Position numbers and translations under genes: made by a program | Notes under the pieces: generated by a model | Told to the model about the DNA's origin: nothing | The model's database searches: none | The model's input: only the letters and a program-made list of their open reading frames with translations | NCBI GenBank assembly: GCA_030647435.1 | Contig: JAUSJX010000006.1 | Span: 40,318 to 104,317 of the forward strand | Direction of reading: 5' to 3' | DNA length: 64,000 nt | Origin: Candidatus Rokuibacteriota bacterium | Lineage (GTDB): Bacteria > Methylomirabilota > Methylomirabilia > Rokubacteriales > CSP1-6 | Shown: piece after piece, positions 32,016 through 42,154 of the stretch | Layout: each line of letters opens with the position of its first letter | Position numbering within the stretch: position 1 is the first letter of the stretch

Positions 32016-33199
32016 AGCTCGCCGAGCCCCGGCCAATCAAGGATTACTGTCTTGGCATCTTCGACGGTCCGCATGCCACGCCGAAGGAATCGCATGATGG
32101 CCCGATATTCTTGGGCATCAAGAACATCACTGAGGATGGCCAGCTAGATCTGTCGGAGATCCGTCACGTCTCCGAGGAGGAGTACCCGAGATGGACTCGG
32201 CGCGTAACTCCTCAGCCCGGTGACGTTGTCTTCACCTACGAAGCGACGCTTCATCGCTACGCCATCATCCCGGAAGGATTTCGCGGATGCCTGGGCCGAC
32301 GGATAGCGCTCGTTCGTCCCAATCCGGGGCAGGCTGATAGCCGCTACCTCCTCTACTTCTTCTTCTCGCGTAACTGGCGGAACGTTGTTGAAAGCAGCGT
32401 GATCACCGGTGCAACCGTCGATCGTGTCCCGCTTGAGAAGTTCCCGAACTTCCCAGCCGCGTTGCCCAGGCTGGACGTCCAACAGCGGATCGCCGGCGTT
32501 CTCTCCGCTTACGACGACCTGATCGAGAACAACCGGCGGCGGATGGCGTTGCTGGAGGAGGCGGCGCGGCAGCTCTACCGCGAGTGGTTCGTCCGCCTCC
32601 GCTTCCCCGGGCACGAGCACACCCGCATCACCAAAGGCGTGCCGGAGGGGTGGGAGCGGGGGCAGCTTGGTGAGTTGTCCGAGATCACGATGGGGCAAAG
32701 CCCGGAGTCCAAGCACTATAACGAGGACGGTGAAGGTCTGCCGTTTCACCAAGGCGTCAGTGATTTCGGCGATCGGTTCGTAACCCACCGCATTTATTCG
32801 ACTGCGCTGAATCGCGTCGCCGAGGCCGGCGACATTCTATGCAGCGTCCGGGCTCCCGTCGGTCGACTGAATGTCACGCTCGACAAGATCGTGATCGGCC
32901 GCGGTCTTGCTGCATTGCGGAGCAAGACCGGACACCAGTCCTTGCTGCTACAGCAACTTCGCGCGCACTTCTTCAAGGAGGATCTCATTGGCGGGGGCGC
33001 GATCTTCGCCTCTGTGACAAAGAAGGAATTCTCAGCGCAGGCGCTGCTGGAGCCTCCCGAGCGCCTGAGGCGGGCGTTTGAGGAGATGACGGTTCCCTGC
33101 GACGATCAAATCCGTGTGCTGCATCTCGAGAACCAGCAACTCCGCGCCGCCCGCGACCTGCTGCTACCGCGCCTGATGAGCGGGGAGATCGCGGCGTAG
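32012..33199 (+). CDS. hsdS: type I restriction specificity subunit HsdS (no standard start codon)
   Basis: HsdS selects the DNA target through two recognition domains. TRD1 homology begins at codon ~32015 (KLAEPRPIKDYCLGIFDGPH), the central spacer helix is DLIENNRRRMALLEEAARQL, TRD2 follows GWERGQLGELSEI, and the protein ends LLLPRLMSGEIAA. In frame, the only possible first codon near the expected place is GTA at 32012, and a stop lies at 31946-31948. One base change from GTGTGAAG to the observed GTGTAAAG would explain a lost GTG start. The next usable start, TTG 32111, would remove ~33 residues of TRD1. Confidence 0.88.
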   Translation, partial: VKLAEPRPIKDYCLGIFDGPHATPKESHDGPIFLGIKNITEDGQLDLSEIRHVSEEEYPRWTRRVTPQPGDVVFTYEATLHRYAIIPEGFRGCLGRRIALVRPNPGQADSRYLLYFFFSRNWRNVVESSVITGATVDRVPLEKFPNFPAALPRLDVQQRIAGVLSAYDDLIENNRRRMALLEEAARQLYREWFVRLRFPGHEHTRITKGVPEGWERGQLGELSEITMGQSPESKHYNEDGEGLPFHQGVSDFGDRFVTHRIYSTALNRVAEAGDILCSVRAPVGRLNVTLDKIVIGRGLAALRSKTGHQSLLLQQLRAHFFKEDLIGGGAIFASVTKKEFSAQALLEPPERLRRAFEEMTVPCDDQIRVLHLENQQLRAARDLLLPRLMSGEIAA

Positions 33200-33265
33200 A
33201 TGGGCCGTCTCGTAGACTTGGGTAAATCCCTTGACGGGGGATTATCCCAACAATAGAGTACGGAC

Positions 33266-34069
33266 GTGAAGCGGAACCTTGGCCGGCTCGAGACGCAATT
33301 CCTGGCATACGCGCAGATGCGCCGTTGGACCAGTGTGCGCACCGGCGATTTGCGCAAGCCGATGCGCCTCAGTGCCGATCAGGAGCGCAAGCTCTTCAGT
33401 CGCCTGGCGCGCGCCGGGATGATCGCACGCGTCTGGCGCGGTCTCTACCTCGTGCCGCCGCGCCTGCCTCTGGGCGGCATGTGGAGCCCCGACGAGGGCC
33501 TCGCCCTGGCGACGTTGATGGCCGCCCGTGGCGGACGCTACCAGATCTGCGGCCTCAACGCGTTCAACCGGTACGGCTTCGACGAGCAGATGCCGAACCG
33601 CGTTTATGCCTACAACAACCGACTTTCCGGCGACCGGAGCATCGGCTCGGTCCAACTGACCCTCATCAAGGTCGCGGACGCCCGCCTTGGAGCGACCGAG
33701 GAGGCCGCCGGTACGGAGGGCGGCCCACCGGCGATCTACTCCTCGCGCGCCCGGTCCCTGGTCGACTCCGTCTACGATTGGTCCCGCTTCGGGAGCCTCC
33801 CGCGGGGATACCGCTGGATCCGGAGCGAGCTCGAGGCGAAGCGAGTCAAGGCGGCCGATCTCGTCGAACTCACGCTGCGCTACGGCGACAGGGGAACGAT
33901 CCGCCGGATCGGGGCCCTGCTCGAGCGCGAAGGCATCGCTGAGACGTTGCTGGGCAAGCTCGACCGAGCGCTTCCCGCGACCAGCAGCCCGATTCCCTGG
34001 ATTCCGCGCCGCGCCAAGCGTGGCCCCGTCGCGCGCCGCTGGGGCGTGGTCTGGAACGGCGAGGCCTGA
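33266..34069 (+). CDS. AbiEi-family antitoxin/regulator (type IV toxin-antitoxin)
   Basis: A 267-residue protein with an N-terminal winged helix (MRRWTSVRTGDLRKPMRLS, LFSRLARAGMIARVWRGLY) and the AbiEi central domain (GGRYQICGLNAFNRYGFDEQ). AbiEi binds operator repeats to repress the abiE operon and neutralises AbiEii without complex formation. The nucleotidyltransferase gene follows after 2 bp. The pair sits between hsdS and hsdR. The 66-bp gap upstream may hold its promoter (TTGACG at ~33230 is the only suggestion). Confidence 0.9.
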   Translation: MKRNLGRLETQFLAYAQMRRWTSVRTGDLRKPMRLSADQERKLFSRLARAGMIARVWRGLYLVPPRLPLGGMWSPDEGLALATLMAARGGRYQICGLNAFNRYGFDEQMPNRVYAYNNRLSGDRSIGSVQLTLIKVADARLGATEEAAGTEGGPPAIYSSRARSLVDSVYDWSRFGSLPRGYRWIRSELEAKRVKAADLVELTLRYGDRGTIRRIGALLEREGIAETLLGKLDRALPATSSPIPWIPRRAKRGPVARRWGVVWNGEA

Positions 34070-34071
34070 GC

Positions 34072-34938
34072 ATGCCGATCCGCTGGCACGAAGAGGCGCC
34101 GGAGGAGCTGCGCGAGGCGATCCGGTTCACCGGCGAGGAGACGGGATTCGCCCCACGCCTGATCGAGAAGGACTACTTCTGCAGCGTGATCCTCGAGGCC
34201 CTCGCGGAGGCCGATGTTCCGCTGATCTTCAAGGGTGGTACCTGCCTGGCCAAGGTACACTCGGGCTTCTTCCGGCTGAGCGAGGATCTCGACTTTAGCA
34301 TTCCGACCGCGCCGGACTCGACACGGGGTGTTCGCAGGCGCGCCATCGCTCCGGTCAAGGCGATCGTTGATGGGCTTCCGAACAGAGTTCCCGGGTTCGA
34401 GCTGCTGGTTCCCCTCGAAGGCCACAACGCATCGACCCAGTACAACGCGACCCTCGGCTATCGCTCGCTCCTGGTCTCGGGAACCGAAACGATCCAGCTC
34501 GAGATCGGCCTGCGCGAACCGACTCTGACGCCACCCGAGCGCGCTCAGGTGCACACGGTGGTACTCCACTGGGTGCAGGGCGGCGCCCTCCTCGAGACGT
34601 TTCCGGCGCGGTGCCTGACGTACGCCGAGGCGATGGCCGAGAAGTTCCGCGCGGCTCTGTCGCGGCAGGAGGTGGCAATTCGCGACTTCTTCGACATCGA
34701 CCACGCGGTGCGTGTCGCGGGGCTCGATGTTACCGGCGCGGAGCTCGTGCGGCTCCTGCGAGCCAAGCTCGCCGTGCCCGGCACCGGTGCGGTGAACGTC
34801 TCACCGGAGCGGTTGGACGACCTCCGGCAGCAGGTCGACGCGCAGCTGCGTCCGGTCCTGCGGCCCCGTGAGTTCGCTCAGTTCGACGTGGATCGCGCAT
34901 TCGGGATCGTTCGCGGTGTGGCAGAAGGGCTCGGATAG
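34072..34938 (+). CDS. AbiEii-family nucleotidyltransferase toxin
   Basis: A 288-residue nucleotidyltransferase with LIFKGGTCLAKVH (GGT motif) and the catalytic acids in RLSEDLDFSIP, followed by YAEAMAEKFRAALSR and AIRDFFDIDH of the AbiEii C-terminal half. AbiEii/MenT-like toxins transfer nucleotides to RNA and stop growth during phage infection. It is coupled to the AbiEi gene, and hsdR starts 6 bp later. All key motifs are intact. Confidence 0.93.
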   Translation: MPIRWHEEAPEELREAIRFTGEETGFAPRLIEKDYFCSVILEALAEADVPLIFKGGTCLAKVHSGFFRLSEDLDFSIPTAPDSTRGVRRRAIAPVKAIVDGLPNRVPGFELLVPLEGHNASTQYNATLGYRSLLVSGTETIQLEIGLREPTLTPPERAQVHTVVLHWVQGGALLETFPARCLTYAEAMAEKFRAALSRQEVAIRDFFDIDHAVRVAGLDVTGAELVRLLRAKLAVPGTGAVNVSPERLDDLRQQVDAQLRPVLRPREFAQFDVDRAFGIVRGVAEGLG

Positions 34939-34944
34939 CCGGCG

Positions 34945-37900
34945 ATGATCACCGACATCAACAGCGAAGACCGGCTGGTCCAGCAGACCTTCGCCGCACA
35001 TCTGGAGAAGGTGCTCGGCTGGAACAGCGTCTATGCCTACAACGCCGAGACCTTCGGGCCGAACGGCACGCTGGGCCGCATGTCCGAGCGGGATGTCGTG
35101 CTGGTGCGCGATCTGCGCGCGGCGCTGGAGAGGCTCAATCCGGACCTGCCGGCTTCGGCGCGCGAGCAGGCGATCGAGAAGCTCACGCGCATCGACTTCG
35201 CGCGATCGCTGGTGCAGCACAACCGCGAGTTCTATGGCTTCATCCGCACGGGCGTGCCCGTCGAGTGGCGCGACGCAGCAGGCGAGACGCGCCGCGAGCG
35301 GGCGCAGGTGATCGACTTCCGAAACGGCATTGGTCCGGATGGAAAGGCCAACAACCGCTTCCTCGCCGTGCGTGAGCTGAAGCTGCAGGGCGTGCGCGTG
35401 CCGCACTACAACCGCCGCGCCGACCTGGTTTGCTTCGTGAACGGCCTGCCGCTGGTCTTCATCGAGCTGAAGGCCGTGTATCGGAACATCCGCGCGGGCT
35501 TCGACGGCAACCTGACTGACTACCTGAGCGAGCACAGCATCGCCCACGCCTTCCACCACAATGCGTTCCTCGTGGTGAGCAACGGCGACTAGGCCCGCTA
35601 CGGCTCGATCACCAGCAAGTGGGAGCACTTCGTCGAGTGGAAGCGCAACTCGGAGAAGGACAAGGGGCGCGTGGACGCCGAGGGGCTTCTGAACGGCATG
35701 CTGGCCAGGGAGCGGCTGCTCGATCTGGTCGAGAACTTCATCCTGCTCGATGACAGCCGGGCCGGGGGCACGCGCAAGATCGTGGCTCGCAACCATCAGG
35801 TGCTGGGCGTGAACAACGCGGTCGCCTCCGCCCTGCGGCAGGAGGCGTTGAAGCGGCAGTTCCCGCCCCAGGAACGGATCATTGAATACCGCGTACCGAA
35901 GCCGAAGCTGCTGAAAGTCGCCGAGGCGCCGCCGACGGACTCAGCCTACGCCACGCAGGCAGCCGCAGAACGGGCGGACGGCGATGATCTGCCGCTGTTG
36001 AAGAGAGCGCACGCGGACCTCGGACGACTGGGCGTGTTCTGGCACACCCAGGGCAGCGGCAAGTCCTACTCGATGGCGTTCTTCGCCGAGAAGGTACGGC
36101 GGGTCGTGCCCGGCAACTTCACCTTCCTGGTGATGACCGACCGGGAGGACCTGGACGACCAGATCTGGCGTACGTTCATCGGCTGCGGGGTCGCCGACGA
36201 GAAGACGCCGCGCGCCAGCTCCGGCAAGGAGCTTCAGGAGATTCTGCGCGGCAATCACCGCTTCGTCTTCAGTCTGGTCCACAAGTTCAATCAATCGGTC
36301 GCCGAGCCCTACAGCGAGCGTGACGACATCATCGTTATCTCGGACGAGGCGCACCGAACGCAGGCCGGAAGATTCGCGCGCAACATGCGCCTCGCGCTGC
36401 CCAACGCCTCCTTCATCGGCTTTACCGGGACACCGCTCTTCAAGCACGACGAGTTGACCCGGCGCATCTTCGGGTCCTACGTCTCGCGCTACGACTTCAA
36501 GCGCTCCGAGGAAGACCAGTCCACGGTGAAGCTGGTCTACGAGAGCCGAGGTGAGAAGCTGGGCATCGCCCGGCTCGACCTGAATGACCGGATCGCCGAG
36601 GCGGTCGAGAAGGCCGACCTGGACCCGGACCAGACCGCGCTGCTGGAGATGCTCCTCGGCAAGGACTACGAGGTGATCACTGCGGACGATCGCCTCGACA
36701 AGCTGGCCGCCGACTTCGTCGAGCACTGCTCCACCCGCTGGCAGAGCGGGAAGTCAATGCTGCTGTGCATCGACAGGGTGACCTGCGCGCGGATGTTCCA
36801 GCGCATCGAGCCACGCTGGAAGGCCAAGCTCGCCCAGTTGAAGACGATCATCCCGACGAAGGAAGCGGAGCTGGCAGCTTCGGGCGATCCCGACGCGCGG
36901 GAACGCCTGAGCAAGCAACTCGACGAGCTACGCGGGCGCGCGCAGTGGATGGAGAGCACCCTCATCGAGATCATCATCAGCGAGGCACAGAACGAGGTCC
37001 GCGACTTCCAGAAGTGGGGCTTCGACATCATCCCGCACCGCGTCGTGATGAAGACCGGCTTCCAGACGCCCGACGGCAAGCGGGTGAGCGTGGATGATGC
37101 CTTCAAGGACCCGCAGCATCGCTTCCGCATTGCCATCGTCTGTGCGATGTGGCTGACGGGTTTTGACGTGGAGTGTCTGGCGACGCTCTATATCGACAAG
37201 CCGATGAGAGCCCACAACCTGATGCAGGCCATCGCCCGCGCCAACCGCGTCTACCCGGGCAAGGACTGTGGCGTGATCGTCGACTACAACGGCATGCTCA
37301 AGAGCCTGCGCGAGGCGCTGGCGCAGTACGCGCTCGGGGACGAGGAGGAAGACGGCAAGGGTGGCGGCGGCATCGTGGCGCCAATCGAGGAGCTGGTGGC
37401 GGCCCTGCTGCAGTCCATCGAGGCGGCCGAAACGCACCTCCGGGGCCTTGGGTTCGATCCGGACCGGCTGCGCGGCGCGACGGGGTTTGCGCGGATCGAA
37501 GCGCTGAGAGATGGCGTGGACGCGCTCTACACCTCCCACGAGGCCAAGCGCCGATTCGAGATCATTGCGCGCCAGGTGTTCATCCGCTTCACAGCGCTGC
37601 TGATGGAGCCGAGCGCCCTCGCCTACGCGGAGCGCCACGACAACATCGAGGCCATCTACAAGAAGCTCCAGGAGAAGCGCGACACGGCGGACGTGACGGA
37701 GGTGCTCAAGGAGCTGCACAGAATCGTCAACGAGGCGATCCGCGCGGCAGCGCCCGGGGCCGACCACGCGGAGGGGCTCACGGTGGACCTGAGCCGGATC
37801 GATTTCGCGAAGCTGCGAGATGAGTTCGCCGGCAAGGTCAGGCGGAAGCACGCCGCGCTGCAGGACATCCGCGAGGTCGTCGAGGAGAAGCTGGCGCAGA

Positions 37901-38376
37901 TGCTCGCCCGGAACCCGCTGCGGATGGACTACTACAAGAAGTACCAGGAGATCATCGCGGACTACAACCGCGAGAAGGACCGGGTGACGGTCGAGGCGAC
38001 CTTCGCGCAGCTGGTCGAACTCGCATCCAGTCTCGATGTCGAACAGCGGCGTGCTGCCGACGAAGGCCTCAGCGATGCCGAGCTTGCGCTGTTCGATCTT
38101 CTGTTCAAGGACACCATCAGCAAGGCCGACCGGGAGCGGCTGAAGCAGGCGAGCAAGGGCCTGCTTGCCTCGCTACGAGACTTGCTCCGACCCATGCACG
38201 ACTGGACGCAGAACACGACTACCCAAGCCGAAGTGAAGGTGTTCATTCTCGACAACCTCTGGCGGGCGCTGCCAAGGCCGCCCTTCACTGACGAGGAGAC
38301 CGAGGTAGTCGCCAATCGCGTGTACGACTTCGTCTGGCAGCAGAGCGCGAGCGGGCATGACCTGGCGGCGGCGTAA
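34945..38376 (+). pseudogene. hsdR: type I restriction endonuclease HsdR interrupted by one amber codon
   Basis: One frame of 1143 codons encodes HsdR except for an in-frame TAG at 35590-35592. The first 215 residues carry the nuclease core (RADLVCFVNGLPLVFIELKA; D and ExK). After the stop the frame continues ARYGSITSKWEHF, then Walker A HTQGSGKSYSM, DEAH (VISDEAHRTQ) and motif VI (MQAIARANRVYPG). Both sides are normal, so the TAG is a point change in a residue that is often Lys in relatives. Outcomes are loss of restriction, readthrough, or two fragments (the second could start at GTG 35671). A sequencing error is also possible. Confidence 0.9.
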
Positions 38377-38409
38377 CGTGGATTGGAAGGCAAGTGTCCT
38401 GACGGCGAC

Positions 38410-38634
38410 ATGCTTGTGATGGTCAACGCCGTATCAGCGGGCTCCAAGCACACGATTGGGTGGGTGAGCTTACAACCCGATGGCTCGATCTCCGTCGGCT
38501 TGGCGGACCACGCATTCATTTCGCCTCGGTTTCATGCGCGGCAGTTTCTGTGGAACGCCTACAACAGGGTTAGCGTTCAGTACCTTGTCCCGCATAGCCC
38601 GGAAGGGTTGCGTCCCGTCACGAATCCGCATTAA
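38410..38634 (+). CDS. small hypothetical protein after hsdR
   Basis: A 74-residue frame from ATG 38410 reads MLVMVNAVSAGSKHTIGWVS, DGSISVGLADHAFISPRF and WNAYNRVSVQYLVPHSPEG. Codon use and composition look genuine and it begins soon after the hsdR stop; in-frame TTG 38383 is a possible earlier start. I do not recognise it. A strong hairpin follows, so it is the last gene of the defence island. Confidence 0.55.
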   Translation: MLVMVNAVSAGSKHTIGWVSLQPDGSISVGLADHAFISPRFHARQFLWNAYNRVSVQYLVPHSPEGLRPVTNPH

Positions 38635-38637
38635 GCT

Positions 38638-38688
38638 CAGCCGGCGTCGGCGAGCGCCCTGGGCCGGCGCTCACGCCGACGCCGGCTG
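38638..38688. terminator. long hairpin between convergent transcripts
   Basis: CAGCCGGCGTCGGCG plus AGCGCC on the left pair with GGCGCT and CGCCGACGCCGGCTG on the right, giving a ~21-bp GC-rich stem with a 2-nt bulge and a 7-nt loop. It separates the plus-strand defence genes from the minus-strand LTXXQ gene and can serve both directions. Confidence 0.75.
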
Positions 38689-38695
38689 CCGCGGC

Positions 38696-39322
38696 CTACG
38701 AGTCCTCTTCCGACGCGGCCGAGTCTTCCGCGCCGCCCTCGCCAGAGCCTCTGCGCTGTCCCCCCCGCGTCGGCCGGAGGCTCTTCAGCTTCTCGCGCTG
38801 TTCGGCCGTGAGTTGCGCCTTGGCGGCCTCGGCCGCGCGGATGCGGGCGATACTCCCGTCACCCTTGAGCTTCTCGATCTCGCGTACCTTGGCCTCGATT
38901 TTCCCCATGTCCACGGGATCGCTGAAGCGCAGGCCCATGAGGTCGAGCTTGGCAATCTGCACGTCCGCCTTGCGCCGGAGCGAAGCGCGCCGTGAATCCA
39001 TCCCGAGCTTCCGGAACGAGTCCACCTGCTGAGTCGTCAGCCCGAGCTTCTCCCGGTTCATCAGCACCATCCCGACGAACGAGGGCCTGTGGTGACCGTG
39101 GCGGTGCCCGAAGCTCCGCTGCCACCCGCCGGGGCGTCCCGGGGCCTGCATCCCCGGACGGTTCCCCCCGCTGCCCATCCCGTCATAGTCTGCCAGCAGT
39201 ATCTCTGGGACGGCTTGCACCGTCTCTGAAGCCGCCAGCGCCATGTCGGGCGGCTCCGCCGCCACCGGCATGGCCAGCCCAAGCATCAACGCCAACCCTA
39301 CGAGCATCCCTGTCGTTCGCAT
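38696..39322 (-). CDS. periplasmic LTXXQ/Spy-CpxP-like protein
   Basis: A 208-residue secreted protein with a signal peptide (MLVGLALMLGLAMPVAA) and a Gly/Arg/His-rich linker (FGHRHGHHRP). A helical region follows with two LTxxQ motifs: LGLTTQQVDSFRKLG and AQLTAEQREKLKSL. Spy/CpxP/ZraP-type proteins act as periplasmic chaperones or metal sensors. Acidic Ser/Glu residues form the tail. The ATG at 39322 follows GAGGAGGGACGTC. The His-rich linker suggests metal contact (inference). Confidence 0.82.
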   Translation of the reverse strand: MRTTGMLVGLALMLGLAMPVAAEPPDMALAASETVQAVPEILLADYDGMGSGGNRPGMQAPGRPGGWQRSFGHRHGHHRPSFVGMVLMNREKLGLTTQQVDSFRKLGMDSRRASLRRKADVQIAKLDLMGLRFSDPVDMGKIEAKVREIEKLKGDGSIARIRAAEAAKAQLTAEQREKLKSLRPTRGGQRRGSGEGGAEDSAASEEDS

Positions 39323-39518
39323 GACGTCCCTCCTCATCGTGAATTTGCATCGCAGCCGCCCGAATCTGTTCGGGTCTGCTCGGACCCAAGCGTGCCGCGG
39401 GCATGTCAAGGCCGTATGTGGCGAGTGTAAACGAATGTGAAGCGGCGGGGGCGGTTCGCGTAGAATCTGGCCGCGACGGGGCAGACGGGCGGATTCCGAA
39501 TTGACGGGGAGGACCCGA

Positions 39519-40394
39519 ATGGACAGGCTCACGGTCGGCGGCGCGGTCCTCGACCGCATCGAGGAGACGGTGGACACGAGCTTCACCGCCGAGGGCTTCT
39601 TTCCCGCCTTCGACCCGGAGGTGCTGCGCCCGCACATGGCATGGCTCGCGCCGCGCTATTACATCGCGGAGCGCGGGGCGCTGGTGTTCAGCATGCACAG
39701 CTGGATCGTGAAGACCGGCCGCCACACCGTGCTCATCGACGCCTGCATCGGCAACGGCAAGGACCGGATGCCGCGCGCCCACTGGCACCGGCTGAACACC
39801 CCGTTCCTCGAGCGCCTGCGGGCGTCGGGCACCTCGCCGGAGGATGTCGACTACGTGATGTGCACCCACATGCACGCCGATCACATCGGGTGGAACACCG
39901 TGCTCGAGGACGGCCGCTGGGTTCCGACGTTCCCGAGAGCTCGCTACCTCTTTTCTCGAATAGAGTACGAGCACTGGACGGCGCACCCTGACCCGAGCCC
40001 CATCCGCCGCAACGCGTTCAACGACAGCGTGCTGCCCATCGTGGAGGCGGGGCGCGCCGACATGATCGAGGACGGGCACGAGGTGGACGGGACGTTCCAC
40101 GTCGAGCTCGCACCCGGGCACACGCCAGGCAACGTCCACATCCGGCTCGCGTCGAAAGGGTCCGAGGCGGTGTTCGCGGGCGACGTGGTCCACCATCCGA
40201 TCCAGGTGTACCGCCCCGACTGGAGCACCGTCGCGTGCATCGATCCGGCCGCCTCCGCCGCCTCCCGCCGCCGGCTGCTCGAGACGTGCTGCGAGCGCGG
40301 GGCGCTCCTGCTGCCCGCGCACTTCCCCGCGCCTCACGGCGGCCACGTGCGCGACAAGGGCGGCGGGTTCGAGCTCCGGTGGCTCGCGGCGTAG
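39519..40394 (+). CDS. MBL-fold metallohydrolase
   Basis: A 291-residue enzyme with the metallo-beta-lactamase signature THMHADHIGWN (HxHxDH, ~residue 110), the later histidine in ELAPGHTPGNVHI, the metal-bridging Asp in FAGDVVHHP and a final His near PAHFPAPH. It is related to lactonase- or glyoxalase II-like hydrolases of small molecules. GGGGAGGA precedes ATG 39519. It is divergent from the LTXXQ gene and 79 bp upstream of cysK. The substrate is unknown. Confidence 0.92.
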   Translation: MDRLTVGGAVLDRIEETVDTSFTAEGFFPAFDPEVLRPHMAWLAPRYYIAERGALVFSMHSWIVKTGRHTVLIDACIGNGKDRMPRAHWHRLNTPFLERLRASGTSPEDVDYVMCTHMHADHIGWNTVLEDGRWVPTFPRARYLFSRIEYEHWTAHPDPSPIRRNAFNDSVLPIVEAGRADMIEDGHEVDGTFHVELAPGHTPGNVHIRLASKGSEAVFAGDVVHHPIQVYRPDWSTVACIDPAASAASRRRLLETCCERGALLLPAHFPAPHGGHVRDKGGGFELRWLAA

Positions 40395-40473
40395 GCCGGG
40401 CTTCCGGTTCCGTTGGGTTACCATAGCGGCTCCTGCGGTTTCTGGGGGCACGTGAGCCAAGAGGAGAACACCC

Positions 40474-41406
40474 GTGCGAATCGCGAATGACGTCACCGAG
40501 CTCGTGGGCAACACACCCCTGGTGCGGCTGCGGCGCCTGACGGAGGGTTGTCGGGCCGAGGTGGTGGCCAAGCTCGAGTTCTACGGCCCGGCCCACAGCG
40601 TCAAGGACCGGATCGGGGTGTCCATGCTCGACGCCGCCGAAAAGGCGGGCAAAATCAAGCCCGACACGATCATCCTCGAGCCGACCAGCGGCAACACGGG
40701 CATCGCCCTGGCGTTCGTCTGCGCCGCCCGCGGCTACAAGCTGGTGCTGACCATGCCGGATACTATGAGTAAGGAGCGGAGATTGCTTCTCAAGGCTTAC
40801 GGCGCCGAGCTGATCCTGACGCCGGGAAGCGAGGGCATGGCCGGGTGCATCAAGCGGACCGAGGACCTGGCGGCGACCGACCCGCGCTACTTCATCCCCC
40901 AGCAGTTCCAGAACCCGGCGAACCCTGAGATCCACCGCAAGACCACGGCGGAGGAGATCTGGCGCGACACCGACGGCAAGGCGGACATCCTGGTGGCGGG
41001 CATCGGCACCGGGGGGACCATCACCGGGGTGGGAGAGGTCCTCAAGGCGCGCAAGCCCGCGTTCAGGTGCGTGGCGGTGGAGCCCGACGCCTCCCCGGTC
41101 CTGTCCGGAGGGCAGAAGGGCCCGCACCCCATCCAGGGCATCGGCGCGGGCTTCGTCCCCGACGTGCTCAACATGAAGATCTGCGACGAGATCGTCCGGG
41201 TGAAGAACGACGACGCCTTCGCGACGGCCCGCCGCTCGGCGCGCGAAGAAGGCCTCCTCGTCGGCATCTCGTCCGGCGCGGCTATCTGGGCCGCCGTGGA
41301 AGTCGGGCGCCGGAGCGAGAGCGCGGGGAAGCTCATCATCGTGATCATCCCCTCGTTCGGCGAGCGCTACCTGAGTACCGCGCTCTTCGCGGACCTGGCG
41401 GACTAG
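40474..41406 (+). CDS. cysK: cysteine synthase A (O-acetylserine sulfhydrylase)
   Basis: A 310-residue PLP enzyme that forms cysteine from O-acetylserine and sulfide. It starts at GTG 40474 after GAGGAGA. Motifs: VGNTPLVRL, the PLP lysine in HSVKDRIG (~residue 43), [10 protein letters not shown], the phosphate loop [10 protein letters not shown] (~175) and the late SSGAA. Length is standard. It is preceded by the MBL gene and convergent with a secreted protein gene. Confidence 0.96.
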   Translation: MRIANDVTELVGNTPLVRLRRLTEGCRAEVVAKLEFYGPAHSVKDRIGVSMLDAAEKAGKIKPDTIILEPTSGNTGIALAFVCAARGYKLVLTMPDTMSKERRLLLKAYGAELILTPGSEGMAGCIKRTEDLAATDPRYFIPQQFQNPANPEIHRKTTAEEIWRDTDGKADILVAGIGTGGTITGVGEVLKARKPAFRCVAVEPDASPVLSGGQKGPHPIQGIGAGFVPDVLNMKICDEIVRVKNDDAFATARRSAREEGLLVGISSGAAIWAAVEVGRRSESAGKLIIVIIPSFGERYLSTALFADLAD

Positions 41407-41449
41407 GGTACCCGGCGCGGGGACGGCTGGGCGGCGAACGACCGCTTCG

Positions 41450-42094
41450 TCACGAGCCCTGGCCGCGTCTCAGGGAGCGGATGAGGCCGTCGAAGGCCGC
41501 CCGCTGGGCCTCGAGCGTCGCGCGCGGTCCCGTCGCCCGGAAGAACCAGTTCGCGTCGGGGCCCTGGGCGATGGCGCCGAGCAGCATGTAGTTCGGCCGC
41601 TCGGGGCCAGCGGGGCCGCTGCCCATGCCGCCCGCGTAGGTACCCGTGACCTCCACGAGGACCACGGCGATGTCGCCCACCTTGATCTCGCGCGTCTTCA
41701 AGGCGTCCCCCACCGGGCCGCCGTCCGCGCGGTGGAACTGGGAAGCCCAGCGCGCCGCGTTCGACTTGGCGTCGCCGCCCTGCCCGGGCCCGAAATAGAA
41801 GACCGCGCATTCGGCCGGGCCGCCGGGGCCCGGGATGCGGTACTGGGCGCGCCGCATGGAAGACGATGGCGCTTCTTCCGTCCAGCTGGAGGGCAAGGTC
41901 CACGTGAGCGCCTGCCTCGCGGTGCCGCTTCCGGGGGCCGGCGCGGGGACGGCCGGAGGCGCGGGCGATTCGCCCGTGGGCGGATGACTCGGGGGGAGGG
42001 GGCGCGTTTGCGCGTCGCCTGTCGCGGAGCCGCCGAGGAGCACCGCCATGACTGCGAGCACAACACCGAACGCCGTAATGCGAGTGCCGAACAT
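41450..42094 (-). CDS. secreted hypothetical protein
   Basis: A 214-residue protein from ATG 42094 with a signal peptide (ITAFGVVLAVMAVLLGG, cleavage near GDAQ) and a Pro-rich linker. The domain has WTLPSSWTEEAPSSSMRRAQ, ECAVFYFGPGQGGDAKSNA, GDIAVVLVEVTGTYAGG and NWFFRATGP. The pattern resembles periplasmic lipoprotein-like domains of unknown function common in soil bacteria. It is followed on the minus strand by nothing before cysK, with which it is convergent. Confidence 0.75.
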   Translation of the reverse strand: MFGTRITAFGVVLAVMAVLLGGSATGDAQTRPLPPSHPPTGESPAPPAVPAPAPGSGTARQALTWTLPSSWTEEAPSSSMRRAQYRIPGPGGPAECAVFYFGPGQGGDAKSNAARWASQFHRADGGPVGDALKTREIKVGDIAVVLVEVTGTYAGGMGSGPAGPERPNYMLLGAIAQGPDANWFFRATGPRATLEAQRAAFDGLIRSLRRGQGS

Positions 42095-42154
42095 GGATCC
42101 CCCCAATCGGTTGTGGAGTCGAGGCATCGGACGCGAGCCGAGCATCATAGCCCG

